Positions 42,407 through 50,908 of a stretch of 64,000 nt of DNA are shown here, piece after piece. The stretch is taken from NCBI GenBank assembly GCA_937926205.1, contig CALEYL010000011.1:336465-400464 (forward strand), read 5' to 3'. The position numbers were made by a program, and so were the translations under genes. This DNA comes from an uncultured Saprospiraceae bacterium. Lineage in GTDB: Bacteria; Bacteroidota; Bacteroidia; Chitinophagales; Saprospiraceae. Every line of letters starts with the position of its first letter. Position 1 is the stretch's first letter. The notes under the pieces are model-generated. The model searched no databases and was not told where the DNA came from. It saw only the letters and a list, made by a program, of their open reading frames with translations.

Positions 42407-43306
42407 ATGAAAAAATTTGATATAGAAGCGTACCTGGACGGCACATTGAGTGGCGACGAACTGGACGCCTTCCGGAAGGAGATGACCGAAAACCCTGCTT
42501 TTGCCCACCAGGTGGAACAGCAGCAGAAAATAGGCCAACACCTGCGAACCCAGCTGCTCCGCGAGCACGTCACGTCGGTGTTATCGGAAAAGCCCCGAAC
42601 CGGCGTGTTTCGATGGTTGGGGCTTGCAGGAGGTACACTGCTGATCTTGTTGGTGGTGTACCTTTTGGTGTTTAAAAACGAGCCGCCCGGGGCGCAACCG
42701 CCCACAGAAACAAAACAGGAAGTGCCGCCCTTATCGCCCACTACCCCTGCGCCCGAAAAGACGCAGGGCAATCCCGTTTTGGAACAAATCAAACCGACCC
42801 GGTCCACACAACCTATTGCCCAAAACGAGCCATCCGGTTTGCTCATACCCGATTACCCGGCGCCAAACATTCGGGGCCAACAAGCCGAAAATTCCGCCTG
42901 GCAAAAAACACTCGACCAACTTTGGTTCACGCAGTTTCCGCCTCAAAACACCCGCTTCAACGCGCCTTTTTCCGATGTAGCACAATTGCTGGCTGCCCGG
43001 GATTTTCCCAATGCTTTTGTAGAACTGGAAACGCTGGAGCAGCACCAAGCTCAAAACGATACGCTTCTATTGTTGAAGGCCTATTGCCTTCTGGAAATGG
43101 GCGAAGGCGCCGAAGCCCTCCGGTACTTCGAGCAATTGGAAGACCGTGAACCCCAATGGAACGCCTACCTGGAGTGGCACCGGGCGCTGAGTCTTTTGAC
43201 CACCGGCGAACCGAAAAAAGCCCTTCCGAAATTCCGGAAAATGGCCAACACACCCGGGCACCCGTTCCGGAAACAAAGCCTGCGGGCGCTGGAAGTTTTG
43301 AAATAG
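42407..43306 (+). CDS. Anti-sigma-like protein with one TM segment and periplasmic TPR-like domain
   Basis: The 299-residue product begins MKKFDIEAYLDGTLSGDELD, a short zinc-free anti-sigma-like helical head. One TM segment follows near 66-86 (WLGLAGGTLLILLVVYLLVF), then a Pro-rich linker, then a helical C-terminal half with tetratricopeptide-like helices (AQNDTLLLLKAYCLLEMGEG, ALRYFEQLE). It should hold the sigma factor of the previous gene at the membrane and release it on a periplasmic signal. The pairing is inferred from position, 30 bp downstream of the sigma gene. Confidence 0.72.
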   Translation: MKKFDIEAYLDGTLSGDELDAFRKEMTENPAFAHQVEQQQKIGQHLRTQLLREHVTSVLSEKPRTGVFRWLGLAGGTLLILLVVYLLVFKNEPPGAQPPTETKQEVPPLSPTTPAPEKTQGNPVLEQIKPTRSTQPIAQNEPSGLLIPDYPAPNIRGQQAENSAWQKTLDQLWFTQFPPQNTRFNAPFSDVAQLLAARDFPNAFVELETLEQHQAQNDTLLLLKAYCLLEMGEGAEALRYFEQLEDREPQWNAYLEWHRALSLLTTGEPKKALPKFRKMANTPGHPFRKQSLRALEVLK

Positions 43307-43334
43307 ATTTCTGTTTAAAAAATCACATCAAACA

Positions 43335-46300
43335 ATGAAATCAATCTTCTTATCCCTTTTCTTTATTGGCCCGGCCCTGCTTACCGCTCAAACGCCTGAT
43401 TCCATTGCCATTAAGCAGGTGGATAGCCTGGTGCAGATTTCACGCACCTTTACGGATCAAAAAAAAATCGACAAGGCCTTAGAAGCCATTACAGCTGCGG
43501 AAACCATCGCTCAGGAAAAAATCGGTTGGGAATCAGCAGCTTATGGTAAGGTCTGTCACAATTATGGCAGATTATACTTCAGTTCACAAAACTATGAAAA
43601 TGCGGAAAAATGGTACCTGGAAGCGGTTGCGGTTCGTGGAAAGGTTTTAGGCAAACAAAACCTTGACTATTCTTTTAGCCTGAACAACCTTGGGAATGTG
43701 TACCTCTATTTAAGAAAATACGATAAAGCTGAGCTATTGTATCTCGAAGTACTTGCAATCCAAGAAAAAGCAGTCGGCAAGGAGAATGCTGATTATGCTG
43801 GAACCCAAGTAAACCTTGCAAGTGTCTACTTTCAAATGGGTAGAAATAGTGAAGTAGAACCGTTGTTGCTGGAAGCCCAATTTATTTTTGAAGATAAACT
43901 AAAGAACCGAAATCATCCTTTTTATAAGTCCTGCATCAAACTTCAGGCTGATTTATACCAGCGGATTGGGCAATACGAAAAAGCGGAACGATTATTCCTG
44001 GAAATCAAAACCCACAATGAAAACGCGTATGGGAAAGAGCATCCTTTTTATGCCAACTGTTTAACAAACCTGGGGCTTTTATATAAGACAATGGGAGACT
44101 ATGAAAGGGTTGAACCACTGTATCTCGAAGCACTTTCTATACAAGAAAAGGTATTTGGCAGAAAAAATCTGGAATGTGCTAACACTCTGCAATTATTGGG
44201 GGTTTATTACCAATTAATTTGTAATGATCAAAAAGCAGAGCAAATGTTTCTCGAATCCTTAGACATTCAAGAAAGCATCAATAGCAGGACTAATATTTAT
44301 GGTTATGCGGGTGGTCTGATAAATTTAGGAGAGCACTACCTTTTAAAAGCAATCAAAGAAAAAGAAGCGGAAGCACTTTTGCTAAAAGCCAAGGCCATTT
44401 TTGAGGTCGAATTAAATAACAGGAATCACTCTTATTATGGAAATTGTTTAGTCAGCCTGGCAAGATTATACGAGCAACAGGGCCTCAACGAGCAGGCAGA
44501 AATGCTCTACTTAAATGTGATAGACAACTCAAAAACTGTATTAGGTGAGGAGCATCCTGATTATGCCATGAAACTGAACAATCTGGGACAATTTTATCTG
44601 CATACACATCAATACCAAAAAGCCGAACAGTTCTTGCTCAAAGCCCACCAAATCTGGGCAAAAACAATTGGTAAGGAGCACCCAAACTATTCAATGAGCC
44701 TTGACCATTTGGGATTTCTCTATGAAAGCCTAAAAGAATTTTCACAGTCGCAACCTTTATTCATAGAAAGCACTGCTTTGGTAGAGTCCCGACTTGCAAA
44801 ATCAACTTTTTACCTTTCAGAAAGTGAATTGGCCGGATATGTCTCCGCTTATCAGAATGACCAGGCTATTTTGCCCAATTACCTCATTAACCGCGCTTTT
44901 ATAGCGGGTCAACAGCAAACAGGAACCCTGCCTTCATTAATTTTCAACCAAGCCCTTTTTTACAAAGGTTTTTTGCTCAATGCCTCGTCCCACTTGCGCA
45001 AACACGCTGAAAGCGCCCCTGAAACGGCTGAAATCAACAGCCAACTGAAAAGTTACCGTCGTCGCCTTGCTACCGAATACGCCAAGCCCATTAATGAACG
45101 AATAGAGGTAGCCGCTTTGGAGGAAAAAGCAGATGCCGCTGAAAAAGAACTTGCCCGTTCAGTTGCCGGGTACGCCGAGGACACCCGGCAGGTGAAATGG
45201 CAAGACGTACAAACATCCTTGAAAACAGGCGAAGCCGCCATCGAGTTTGTGCATTTTAAGGTTAACTTTCCTATAAACACAGACAGCATCCTGTACGCAG
45301 CCTTAGTGCTGTTGCCGGGCTCCGAACAACCCCAATTCATCCCGCTTTTCGAAGCCAAACAACTCGACGCCCTGCTTAAACCCGCAGGCAAGCAAAAGGT
45401 GGATTGGGTGAATCAACTCTACGCGGAAACCGGCAATGGTCAAACATCGCTGTACGAACTGCTTTGGAAGCCCCTTGAACCTGCGCTTGCAGGTGTGCAG
45501 ACCATCTATTTTTCTCCCGCCGGCCAACTGCACCGACTCAACCTCGGCGCCATCGCCATACCGTCGTTGCTCCGTGGCCAATCCGAAACCACTACGATCG
45601 GCGAGCGTTTCCGGCTCATCGGAATGGGCAGCACAAGACAATTGGTAACCGGTAGCGGCAACGATGCCTCCGAAACATCAGCTCAGGCTATGCTTTTCGG
45701 TGGCATCCAATACGAACTGGACAGTACCGCCATCGCATTAGCCAACACCGGCCTTGACAATAATCTCGCCTTTTCCAGAAACAGAGGGCTGGCCTTTGCC
45801 AGCACCGACTTAACGCTTCGGGGAGGAAGCTGGAAATACCTTCCCTGGACCAAAGTGGAGGTAACGGCGCTGGAAGGCATCCTTACCAAGGCCGGTTTCA
45901 AAGCCACCACGCGAAAAGACTACGAAGCAACCGAAGAGGCATTCAAAAGCCTGGGCGTGAACCGACCCTCGCCCCGCATCCTGCACCTGGCCACACACGG
46001 TTTTTTCTTTCCGGACCCTAAAACAACGGAAGACGCTGCACAGCGGACGGCGGACGGGAGTGAACCCGTATTTAAAATGTCGGAACACCCGATGATCCGC
46101 TCCGGCCTGCTTATGGCGGGCGGCAATTACGCCTGGGAGAAAGGAAAACCCTTCAAACCAGAAGCGGAAGACGGCATCCTCACCGCCTACGAAATCAGTC
46201 AAATGGATATGTCGCACACCGAACTAGTCGTTTTGTCGGCTTGCGAGACCGGTCTGGGCGATATCCAGGGCAACGAAGGCGTTTATGGGCTGCAACGCGC

Positions 46301-46505
46301 TTTCAAAATTGCCGGCGCAAAATACCTCATCATGTCGCTGTGGCAGGTGCCCGATTTTCAGACCCAACAACTGATGTCTGCTTTCTACCGCCACTGGCTG
46401 CAAGACAAGATGAGCATCCCCGATGCTTTCCGCGCAGCGCAGCAAGCCATGCAGGAGAAATTTAAAGACCCGTTCTTTTGGGCGGGGTTTGTGTTGGTGG
46501 AGTGA
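43335..46505 (+). CDS. Exported TPR-CHAT protein (caspase-like protease domain)
   Basis: The 1056-residue product has a signal peptide (MKSIFLSLFFIGPALLTAQT) and at least ten TPR units (about 50-500; for example NLGNVYLYLRKYDKAELLYL). Its C-terminal CHAT domain carries H888 in HLATHGFFF and C970 in LSACETGLGD, the catalytic dyad of caspase-like proteases, so activity is plausible. It follows the anti-sigma gene by 28 bp. In other bacteria TPR-CHAT proteases take part in regulated proteolysis and, in Craspase, in defence. Nothing here links this one to the CRISPR locus. Its likely site is the periplasm, given the signal peptide. Confidence 0.88.
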   Translation: MKSIFLSLFFIGPALLTAQTPDSIAIKQVDSLVQISRTFTDQKKIDKALEAITAAETIAQEKIGWESAAYGKVCHNYGRLYFSSQNYENAEKWYLEAVAVRGKVLGKQNLDYSFSLNNLGNVYLYLRKYDKAELLYLEVLAIQEKAVGKENADYAGTQVNLASVYFQMGRNSEVEPLLLEAQFIFEDKLKNRNHPFYKSCIKLQADLYQRIGQYEKAERLFLEIKTHNENAYGKEHPFYANCLTNLGLLYKTMGDYERVEPLYLEALSIQEKVFGRKNLECANTLQLLGVYYQLICNDQKAEQMFLESLDIQESINSRTNIYGYAGGLINLGEHYLLKAIKEKEAEALLLKAKAIFEVELNNRNHSYYGNCLVSLARLYEQQGLNEQAEMLYLNVIDNSKTVLGEEHPDYAMKLNNLGQFYLHTHQYQKAEQFLLKAHQIWAKTIGKEHPNYSMSLDHLGFLYESLKEFSQSQPLFIESTALVESRLAKSTFYLSESELAGYVSAYQNDQAILPNYLINRAFIAGQQQTGTLPSLIFNQALFYKGFLLNASSHLRKHAESAPETAEINSQLKSYRRRLATEYAKPINERIEVAALEEKADAAEKELARSVAGYAEDTRQVKWQDVQTSLKTGEAAIEFVHFKVNFPINTDSILYAALVLLPGSEQPQFIPLFEAKQLDALLKPAGKQKVDWVNQLYAETGNGQTSLYELLWKPLEPALAGVQTIYFSPAGQLHRLNLGAIAIPSLLRGQSETTTIGERFRLIGMGSTRQLVTGSGNDASETSAQAMLFGGIQYELDSTAIALANTGLDNNLAFSRNRGLAFASTDLTLRGGSWKYLPWTKVEVTALEGILTKAGFKATTRKDYEATEEAFKSLGVNRPSPRILHLATHGFFFPDPKTTEDAAQRTADGSEPVFKMSEHPMIRSGLLMAGGNYAWEKGKPFKPEAEDGILTAYEISQMDMSHTELVVLSACETGLGDIQGNEGVYGLQRAFKIAGAKYLIMSLWQVPDFQTQQLMSAFYRHWLQDKMSIPDAFRAAQQAMQEKFKDPFFWAGFVLVE

Positions 46506-46555
46506 ACGGGCGCGAAGATCCCTTTCCCGATGGGACGAAGCAGCCTATCCCGGAT

Positions 46556-46597
46556 AAAAAAAATGAACCGTTTCGCAAGAGGCGGTTCATTTTTTTT
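46556..46597 (+). terminator. Rho-independent terminator after the CHAT gene
   Basis: ATGAACCG / CGGTTCAT form an 8-bp stem (46563-46570 with 46583-46590). An A-run before it and seven Ts after it make it usable on both strands. Confidence 0.85.
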
Positions 46598-46770
46598 GTG
46601 ATTTAAATAATTGATTGTCAAAGCTATATTTGGGGTGTTCGAGATTTTTTTATTTTTTTCTTCCAATGCCGTTTACCTTTTTTTCAAGCCGTACATAAGG
46701 ACAGGTATACAAGCAAAACGAGTCTTGTACAACGCAACCAACTATTTCTTTACTGCTCAAATTTAAAAAA

Positions 46771-48012
46771 ATGCCGAATACTAATTCAAATCAGCCCATT
46801 CCTGTTGACGACCTTATCGCTGAATTTCAGGCAAGTTGGAATTCCCCCTCAACCCTATTCACAGAAATCCAGAACCTATCTGCTGATGAAAACGAATGGA
46901 TCAAAAAATGGGGAATAACACCGCCCGCTACCCGATACATCCTTCAGCAGGGCGCCTGGTGGGTCGTCATGGCGTGGAACCACTACATCGAAAATTATTT
47001 GTCGCCAAACACGCCTTTCTCGGATGTAAACGATTTTTTTAAATCCCTTCAGGGAACTGCCCAATATTACAATGACAACATCAAGACCAAAACAGTTGAA
47101 TTAGCCCAGGAAGTAGTAAATCATGCAAATGATGCGCCTGGGCAATGGGATACGATTAGCAATGCTATTATGATGGCATATACCTCTACGGATCCTGCTA
47201 CGAAGAATTTCATGAACGCCGTAACGCTCAAAACCTTTAAGGATATGAAAGACTTAGCAGACCAGCAGGCCGCAAATGCTAATGCTATTTATAATTCCAT
47301 GGAGGAGTATGAGAAGAAAATTGAAGCGGCTATCATCACAGACAATACTTTGACAGAAGAATACACCAGCAAAAGTGGTAAATTAGCACAACAGATAAGC
47401 AGGGACAATGAGGAACTTAAGCTGGAAAATTCGATAAAAGATGACCTCCATTCAGAATATGAAAAATGGTGCAAATTGGCAGAAACAGCGCCAGTTTATT
47501 TGGTTATCCCGTTTGTAGGTATTTTTATTTCCGTGGCAGACGCAATTACATTTGCTACCCTTGCCATTGTTTGGTTGGGTAAATACAACGATGAGGTGGA
47601 TAAAATCAATGTACTTACCGATAAAATTGCAGATGAAAATTCAGACCTAACGCGCATTAATGCCGTAACCCCAACCCTTACGAACATTAGTAAAGGACTT
47701 GCAGCAGTCAAACCCCTTATTCAATTAATGGCCAACAGCTGGAGCACTTATTCGTCAGAAATTGACAATCTAAGCAAATTAACGGATGCTGCATACACGA
47801 ATGGCATCTCTGGCGACCCGAATAAACTGATAGCTGCGTTTTCAGGTATTGGAGCGGTTAAGTCGAATTGGGAAGCTGTAAAAACAGATTCAGTTGTCTG
47901 GATTCAGACTGCCGATATTACCAGTACGATTAAAACGGCTCCTAGTGGCCAGGAGGGTATGCAACAACTAAAAGCCGCACTTGGCAATGCAATCCAACAG
48001 GCAAAAAAATAA
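46771..48012 (+). CDS. Alpha-helical pore-forming toxin-like subunit with hydrophobic hairpin
   Basis: The 413-residue protein is almost entirely helical and lacks a signal peptide. Long amphipathic helices flank one hydrophobic hairpin at about 245-275 (APVYLVIPFVGIFISVADAI, then TFATLAIVWLG), and heptad-rich stretches surround it (SMEEYEKKIEAAIITDNTLT onward). This architecture is that of the ClyA/HBL/Nhe/XaxA group of alpha pore-forming toxins, in which the hairpin inserts into the target membrane. The size and sequence flavour are nearest to XaxA-type subunits. Two related genes follow. The toxin call is by architecture; a non-toxin helical protein is the alternative. Confidence 0.68.
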   Translation: MPNTNSNQPIPVDDLIAEFQASWNSPSTLFTEIQNLSADENEWIKKWGITPPATRYILQQGAWWVVMAWNHYIENYLSPNTPFSDVNDFFKSLQGTAQYYNDNIKTKTVELAQEVVNHANDAPGQWDTISNAIMMAYTSTDPATKNFMNAVTLKTFKDMKDLADQQAANANAIYNSMEEYEKKIEAAIITDNTLTEEYTSKSGKLAQQISRDNEELKLENSIKDDLHSEYEKWCKLAETAPVYLVIPFVGIFISVADAITFATLAIVWLGKYNDEVDKINVLTDKIADENSDLTRINAVTPTLTNISKGLAAVKPLIQLMANSWSTYSSEIDNLSKLTDAAYTNGISGDPNKLIAAFSGIGAVKSNWEAVKTDSVVWIQTADITSTIKTAPSGQEGMQQLKAALGNAIQQAKK

Positions 48013-48042
48013 CCATCCTTTCATTCCTAAATTTCTTATATT

Positions 48043-49155
48043 ATGCCGAATACGAATGGTATGAACCCAGGTTCCTTGCTTGCTCCGGTCACGCAAGACA
48101 AGAATAAATTGACCCTCAATGATGGGAGTTGGTACAATCTTCAGACAAAATACCAAAACCTTGGCCTCCTTCCAGATCTACAAACCCAGGAAGTAGCGGA
48201 TGTCTCTACGGCCTTTGGAAATTTACGAGCACATGCACAGCGTTTTGATCGTTTTATGGAGAGCAATATCCTGGGCCTGGCAAATGCGTACAAAAATTTT
48301 TCCGTTGACTTGAGAGGCGATGTTGATACGATCAAGAATATTTCATTGAGTACAGGGCAAAACGATATTTATCGTGCAGCAGCAAGTGATGCGATTGATT
48401 CCATTGTCTCAGAATGTCAAAATATAATGGCGCTTATTGACGCCTCAAAATCTGTACTCAGTGGTCTTGCCGACGCTGCAGGCAACCAACAAACAATTAT
48501 TGGTTCATTGTCAAGCGAATATGTGGCTAAACTTGGCGCTATTTCAAAGCAAGTACAGGCTGATACAGATGAATTGGCCGATCAATGGAAAAAAGTTTTC
48601 GAAGCACATGCCGCTCTCAGTGAAGCTTTTACTTCGGGCTTAATTGATACCGCTTTGTTTGTTGTTGATATCGGGGAAGCGGCTGGCGAGGTTGCAACAG
48701 AAGAAACAGTAAGCGCCGAAACGGTTGAGGACATTGTTAAAGCGGGGATTGATTTGGTTAAAGATGGGATCAAATTTATTGAATCTATTAAGTCAGGGGA
48801 CGAAGCGCTTGACAAAGTCCACACCATTTACCCGCGATTGTCAACAGAACTTGGCATCCAGTATGATGAAAACAGGGCTGTTTTGCTACTTCAGTATGTT
48901 GAATTGAACTTCGAGGAGATTGCCAAAATTTATCAGGCAGGAGCAGCAAACCTGGATGCCGAGAAAAAGAACTGGCAGGGCATTTCGGAGGCTTGGTCCA
49001 ATTGGAAAGCAAATATGCCGGCTACTACCGCAGATGCGATGAGCTATGTACTGGATTCCAATGTAGATGCGATCAGCAATGATTGGATGCAGTTTTCAGA
49101 CATGGCAAGCAGCTTTGCCCAAGTAGGAAACATTGTGTTTACGAAAAAAAAGTAG
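48043..49155 (+). CDS. Second alpha-helical pore-forming toxin-like subunit
   Basis: The 370-residue helical protein shares its first residues with the preceding product (MPNTN), which points to common ancestry or joint handling. Helices run through the chain (FGNLRAHAQRFDRFMESNIL, AISKQVQADTDELADQWKKV). A moderately hydrophobic segment at about 198-215 (GLIDTALFVVDIGEAAGEVA) stands where the membrane hairpin of such toxins lies. There is no signal peptide. It is 30 bp after the first subunit gene and followed by a strong hairpin. It would be the second component of a multi-part pore. Confidence 0.62.
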   Translation: MPNTNGMNPGSLLAPVTQDKNKLTLNDGSWYNLQTKYQNLGLLPDLQTQEVADVSTAFGNLRAHAQRFDRFMESNILGLANAYKNFSVDLRGDVDTIKNISLSTGQNDIYRAAASDAIDSIVSECQNIMALIDASKSVLSGLADAAGNQQTIIGSLSSEYVAKLGAISKQVQADTDELADQWKKVFEAHAALSEAFTSGLIDTALFVVDIGEAAGEVATEETVSAETVEDIVKAGIDLVKDGIKFIESIKSGDEALDKVHTIYPRLSTELGIQYDENRAVLLLQYVELNFEEIAKIYQAGAANLDAEKKNWQGISEAWSNWKANMPATTADAMSYVLDSNVDAISNDWMQFSDMASSFAQVGNIVFTKKK

Positions 49156-49162
49156 AAACGCT

Positions 49163-49199
49163 GCCGGCAGAAAACAGTAAAATATGCTTTTCTGCCGGC
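49163..49199 (+). terminator. Strong hairpin between toxin genes 2 and 3
   Basis: A perfect 12-bp stem GCCGGCAGAAAA / TTTTCTGCCGGC with a 13-base loop, followed by GGTTTT. It may terminate part of the transcripts and so set the ratio of subunit 3 to subunits 1 and 2, or stabilise the upstream mRNA. Confidence 0.65.
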
Positions 49200-49219
49200 G
49201 GTTTTAAAAAACAAATTTC

Positions 49220-50047
49220 ATGCAAACAATAACACTCAATCTGGGCATTGATGCTTCCAAGTCGCCTTTTTCGCTTCCAATGTCCCTTTGGCAAAATATT
49301 CAGGACTTCATGGATTATTGCGACTCATTCGATTCGGAAGGATTGCTTGTATCAGTCTGTGATAACGAATTTAATAAAATGGTACAGGAAAATTTGGTTC
49401 CAAATGACCCTTATGGTAATTATTTTAATGGTCTCTGGTCGTTTGCAGATGCCTGGAAAAATAGTGATAGAGGTGGAGATTCCATCTTGACGAAGATCAA
49501 ATTTGTTGCCAACCTGATACAAGAATTTGGCGCTCAAACCATTCCTGCTGCCATTGATACGCTACAGCCTTATCCACAAAAATTTTATTCGGGCAACTAC
49601 ACACAGGAAGATTTTGCCACATTTAAGGGAACTGCAGATGCTCTGTGGCAGCAGACTACCAAAATATCCCTAAATACTCAAGATATTGATATTACCATGC
49701 AGCAAATTGTACATGGTCTCGGAGAACTTTCCTACGTATCAACATGCCTGACGAGGGTACTTAATCATTATTACCCGGAAGATAGGAACTCTCTCCCCGA
49801 AATCAATAACTTTCAAAATAAAATAACTTCGGATTATTTTAATACGCTAAAGGGAAATTTGCAAATCTTAGAAAGCACCTGGAATACGCTGTACTCAGAA
49901 ATTTACAACTCCTATGGTGAGATTGCTCAGATAGACAGTCTTGGCACGACCGGCGCATTTCAATTGGTCGAAGATTTTGGCGAAGCAAAAAGTTCTTGGT
50001 CAGCAGTAGCAAATGATGCGGCCAATTTTTTGGCATCTATGCGATAA
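49220..50047 (+). CDS. Third alpha-helical toxin-like subunit, no membrane segment
   Basis: The 275-residue protein is helical and soluble. It has the same kind of C-terminal ending as the first two (AKSSWSAVANDAANFLASM; compare GAVKSNWEAVKTDSVVWIQT in the first). No hydrophobic hairpin is visible. Tripartite alpha pore-forming toxins (HBL, Nhe, AhlABC, SmhABC) have two membrane-active subunits and one hydrophilic partner, which fits this order. It is separated from the second gene by the 12-bp-stem hairpin. Confidence 0.58.
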   Translation: MQTITLNLGIDASKSPFSLPMSLWQNIQDFMDYCDSFDSEGLLVSVCDNEFNKMVQENLVPNDPYGNYFNGLWSFADAWKNSDRGGDSILTKIKFVANLIQEFGAQTIPAAIDTLQPYPQKFYSGNYTQEDFATFKGTADALWQQTTKISLNTQDIDITMQQIVHGLGELSYVSTCLTRVLNHYYPEDRNSLPEINNFQNKITSDYFNTLKGNLQILESTWNTLYSEIYNSYGEIAQIDSLGTTGAFQLVEDFGEAKSSWSAVANDAANFLASMR

Positions 50048-50115
50048 CGTTTTGTCGAAGCGAGCCGTATTGTCGTAGTGAATGCTCCACCCCAACAATT
50101 TTAAAAATTTATTTA

Positions 50116-50293
50116 AGAGCTTGTTCGGGAATTCATCACCGGGCTGCGTTGGATTTTTTGACTACGTCGAATCTTCGATTTCGCCGTAGCTGCCAGCTAC
50201 GTCTGCAAAATTGACTACGTCGAATTTCATTTCGCCTTGTCTAAAACAAAATTTCCTCGCTCTCGCTCTGTCATGAAATCCCGAACAAGCTCT
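50116..50293. mobile_element. Short element with terminal inverted repeats
   Basis: A 178-bp segment has ends AGAGCTTGTTCGGGAATTCA and, inverted, AGAGCTTGTTCGGGATTTCA. Inside, TTGACTACGTCGAAT followed by TTCGCC occurs twice. It has no coding capacity, no second copy in the window and no clear target duplication. Confidence 0.65.
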
Positions 50294-50560
50294 AACCGTT
50301 TTTATACCTGCCATTGCAAAATAAATAGAATAGGCTTACCTTGCTGCTATAACATGTATCCTCTTATGGCCGCCAAAAGAAACCTTGATGCTTAAATTTA
50401 CAATGCCCTTGCTTTTTGGTTTTTGCCGGAGGTAGGGGCATTGTTATGATGCAGCTATTGAAGGTATTGACGCACCAGTGGATATTGAAATGCGCAATGC
50501 GTGTTTAAATACTCGCTGTTGCGGGAATACCAGAGTTGGTGGCAATCAAAAAATAAAAAA
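50294..50560. other. Region before the AT-rich cassette-like cluster
   Basis: About 270 bp without a supported gene. A 9-bp inverted repeat, ACAATGCCC (50400-50408) / GGGCATTGT (50436-50444), is followed by TATGATGC. It could be a first, decayed attC-like site or a terminator for the toxin genes. Confidence 0.4.
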
Positions 50561-50908
50561 ATGGAAGAAAAACTGGCATTGCTGATAAACAAAGACGAGG
50601 AATATTTACTATACCACTTAGGGAAAAATTTATCTCAAAATTTAGGTGCAAGTGAGCCACCGATGGATAAATTAATTTCGGATGCCCGCAAATGGTTAAA
50701 AGATAACGGAAGGAAATTAAAAGAAAGAATATGTAATGATGAAAAAGTCAAAAAATCTGTATTAAATGATAAAGCGGAATCAAAATTAGAAACTGCCTTG
50801 TTAATTGCAGAATTACTGTCGCCTATTTACACAGAACCATCATCAATTCTTATTGCGGCTATTCTTACGATAAAAGGTATAAAAAATATTTGTGATGAAA
50901 AAAGATGA
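50561..50908 (+). CDS. Small helical protein preceding the HExxH protein
   Basis: Started at the ATG at 50561 (MEEKLALLINKDEEYLLYHL), the product has 115 residues, mostly helical. A hydrophobic C-terminal stretch (ALLIAELLSPIYTEPSSILI, then AAILTIKGIKNI) could be membrane-associated or a buried helix pair. I do not recognise it. Its 3' end overlaps the HExxH gene by about 14 bp, so the two are co-translated and may act as a pair. The AT-rich composition differs from the chromosome on both sides. Confidence 0.6.
   Translation: MEEKLALLINKDEEYLLYHLGKNLSQNLGASEPPMDKLISDARKWLKDNGRKLKERICNDEKVKKSVLNDKAESKLETALLIAELLSPIYTEPSSILIAAILTIKGIKNICDEKR

Noticed and set aside
43335..46505. TPR-CHAT protein as part of a Craspase-like CRISPR defence
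   Set aside because: It has a signal peptide, sits in a sigma/anti-sigma operon 20 kb away, and no III-E effector is present.
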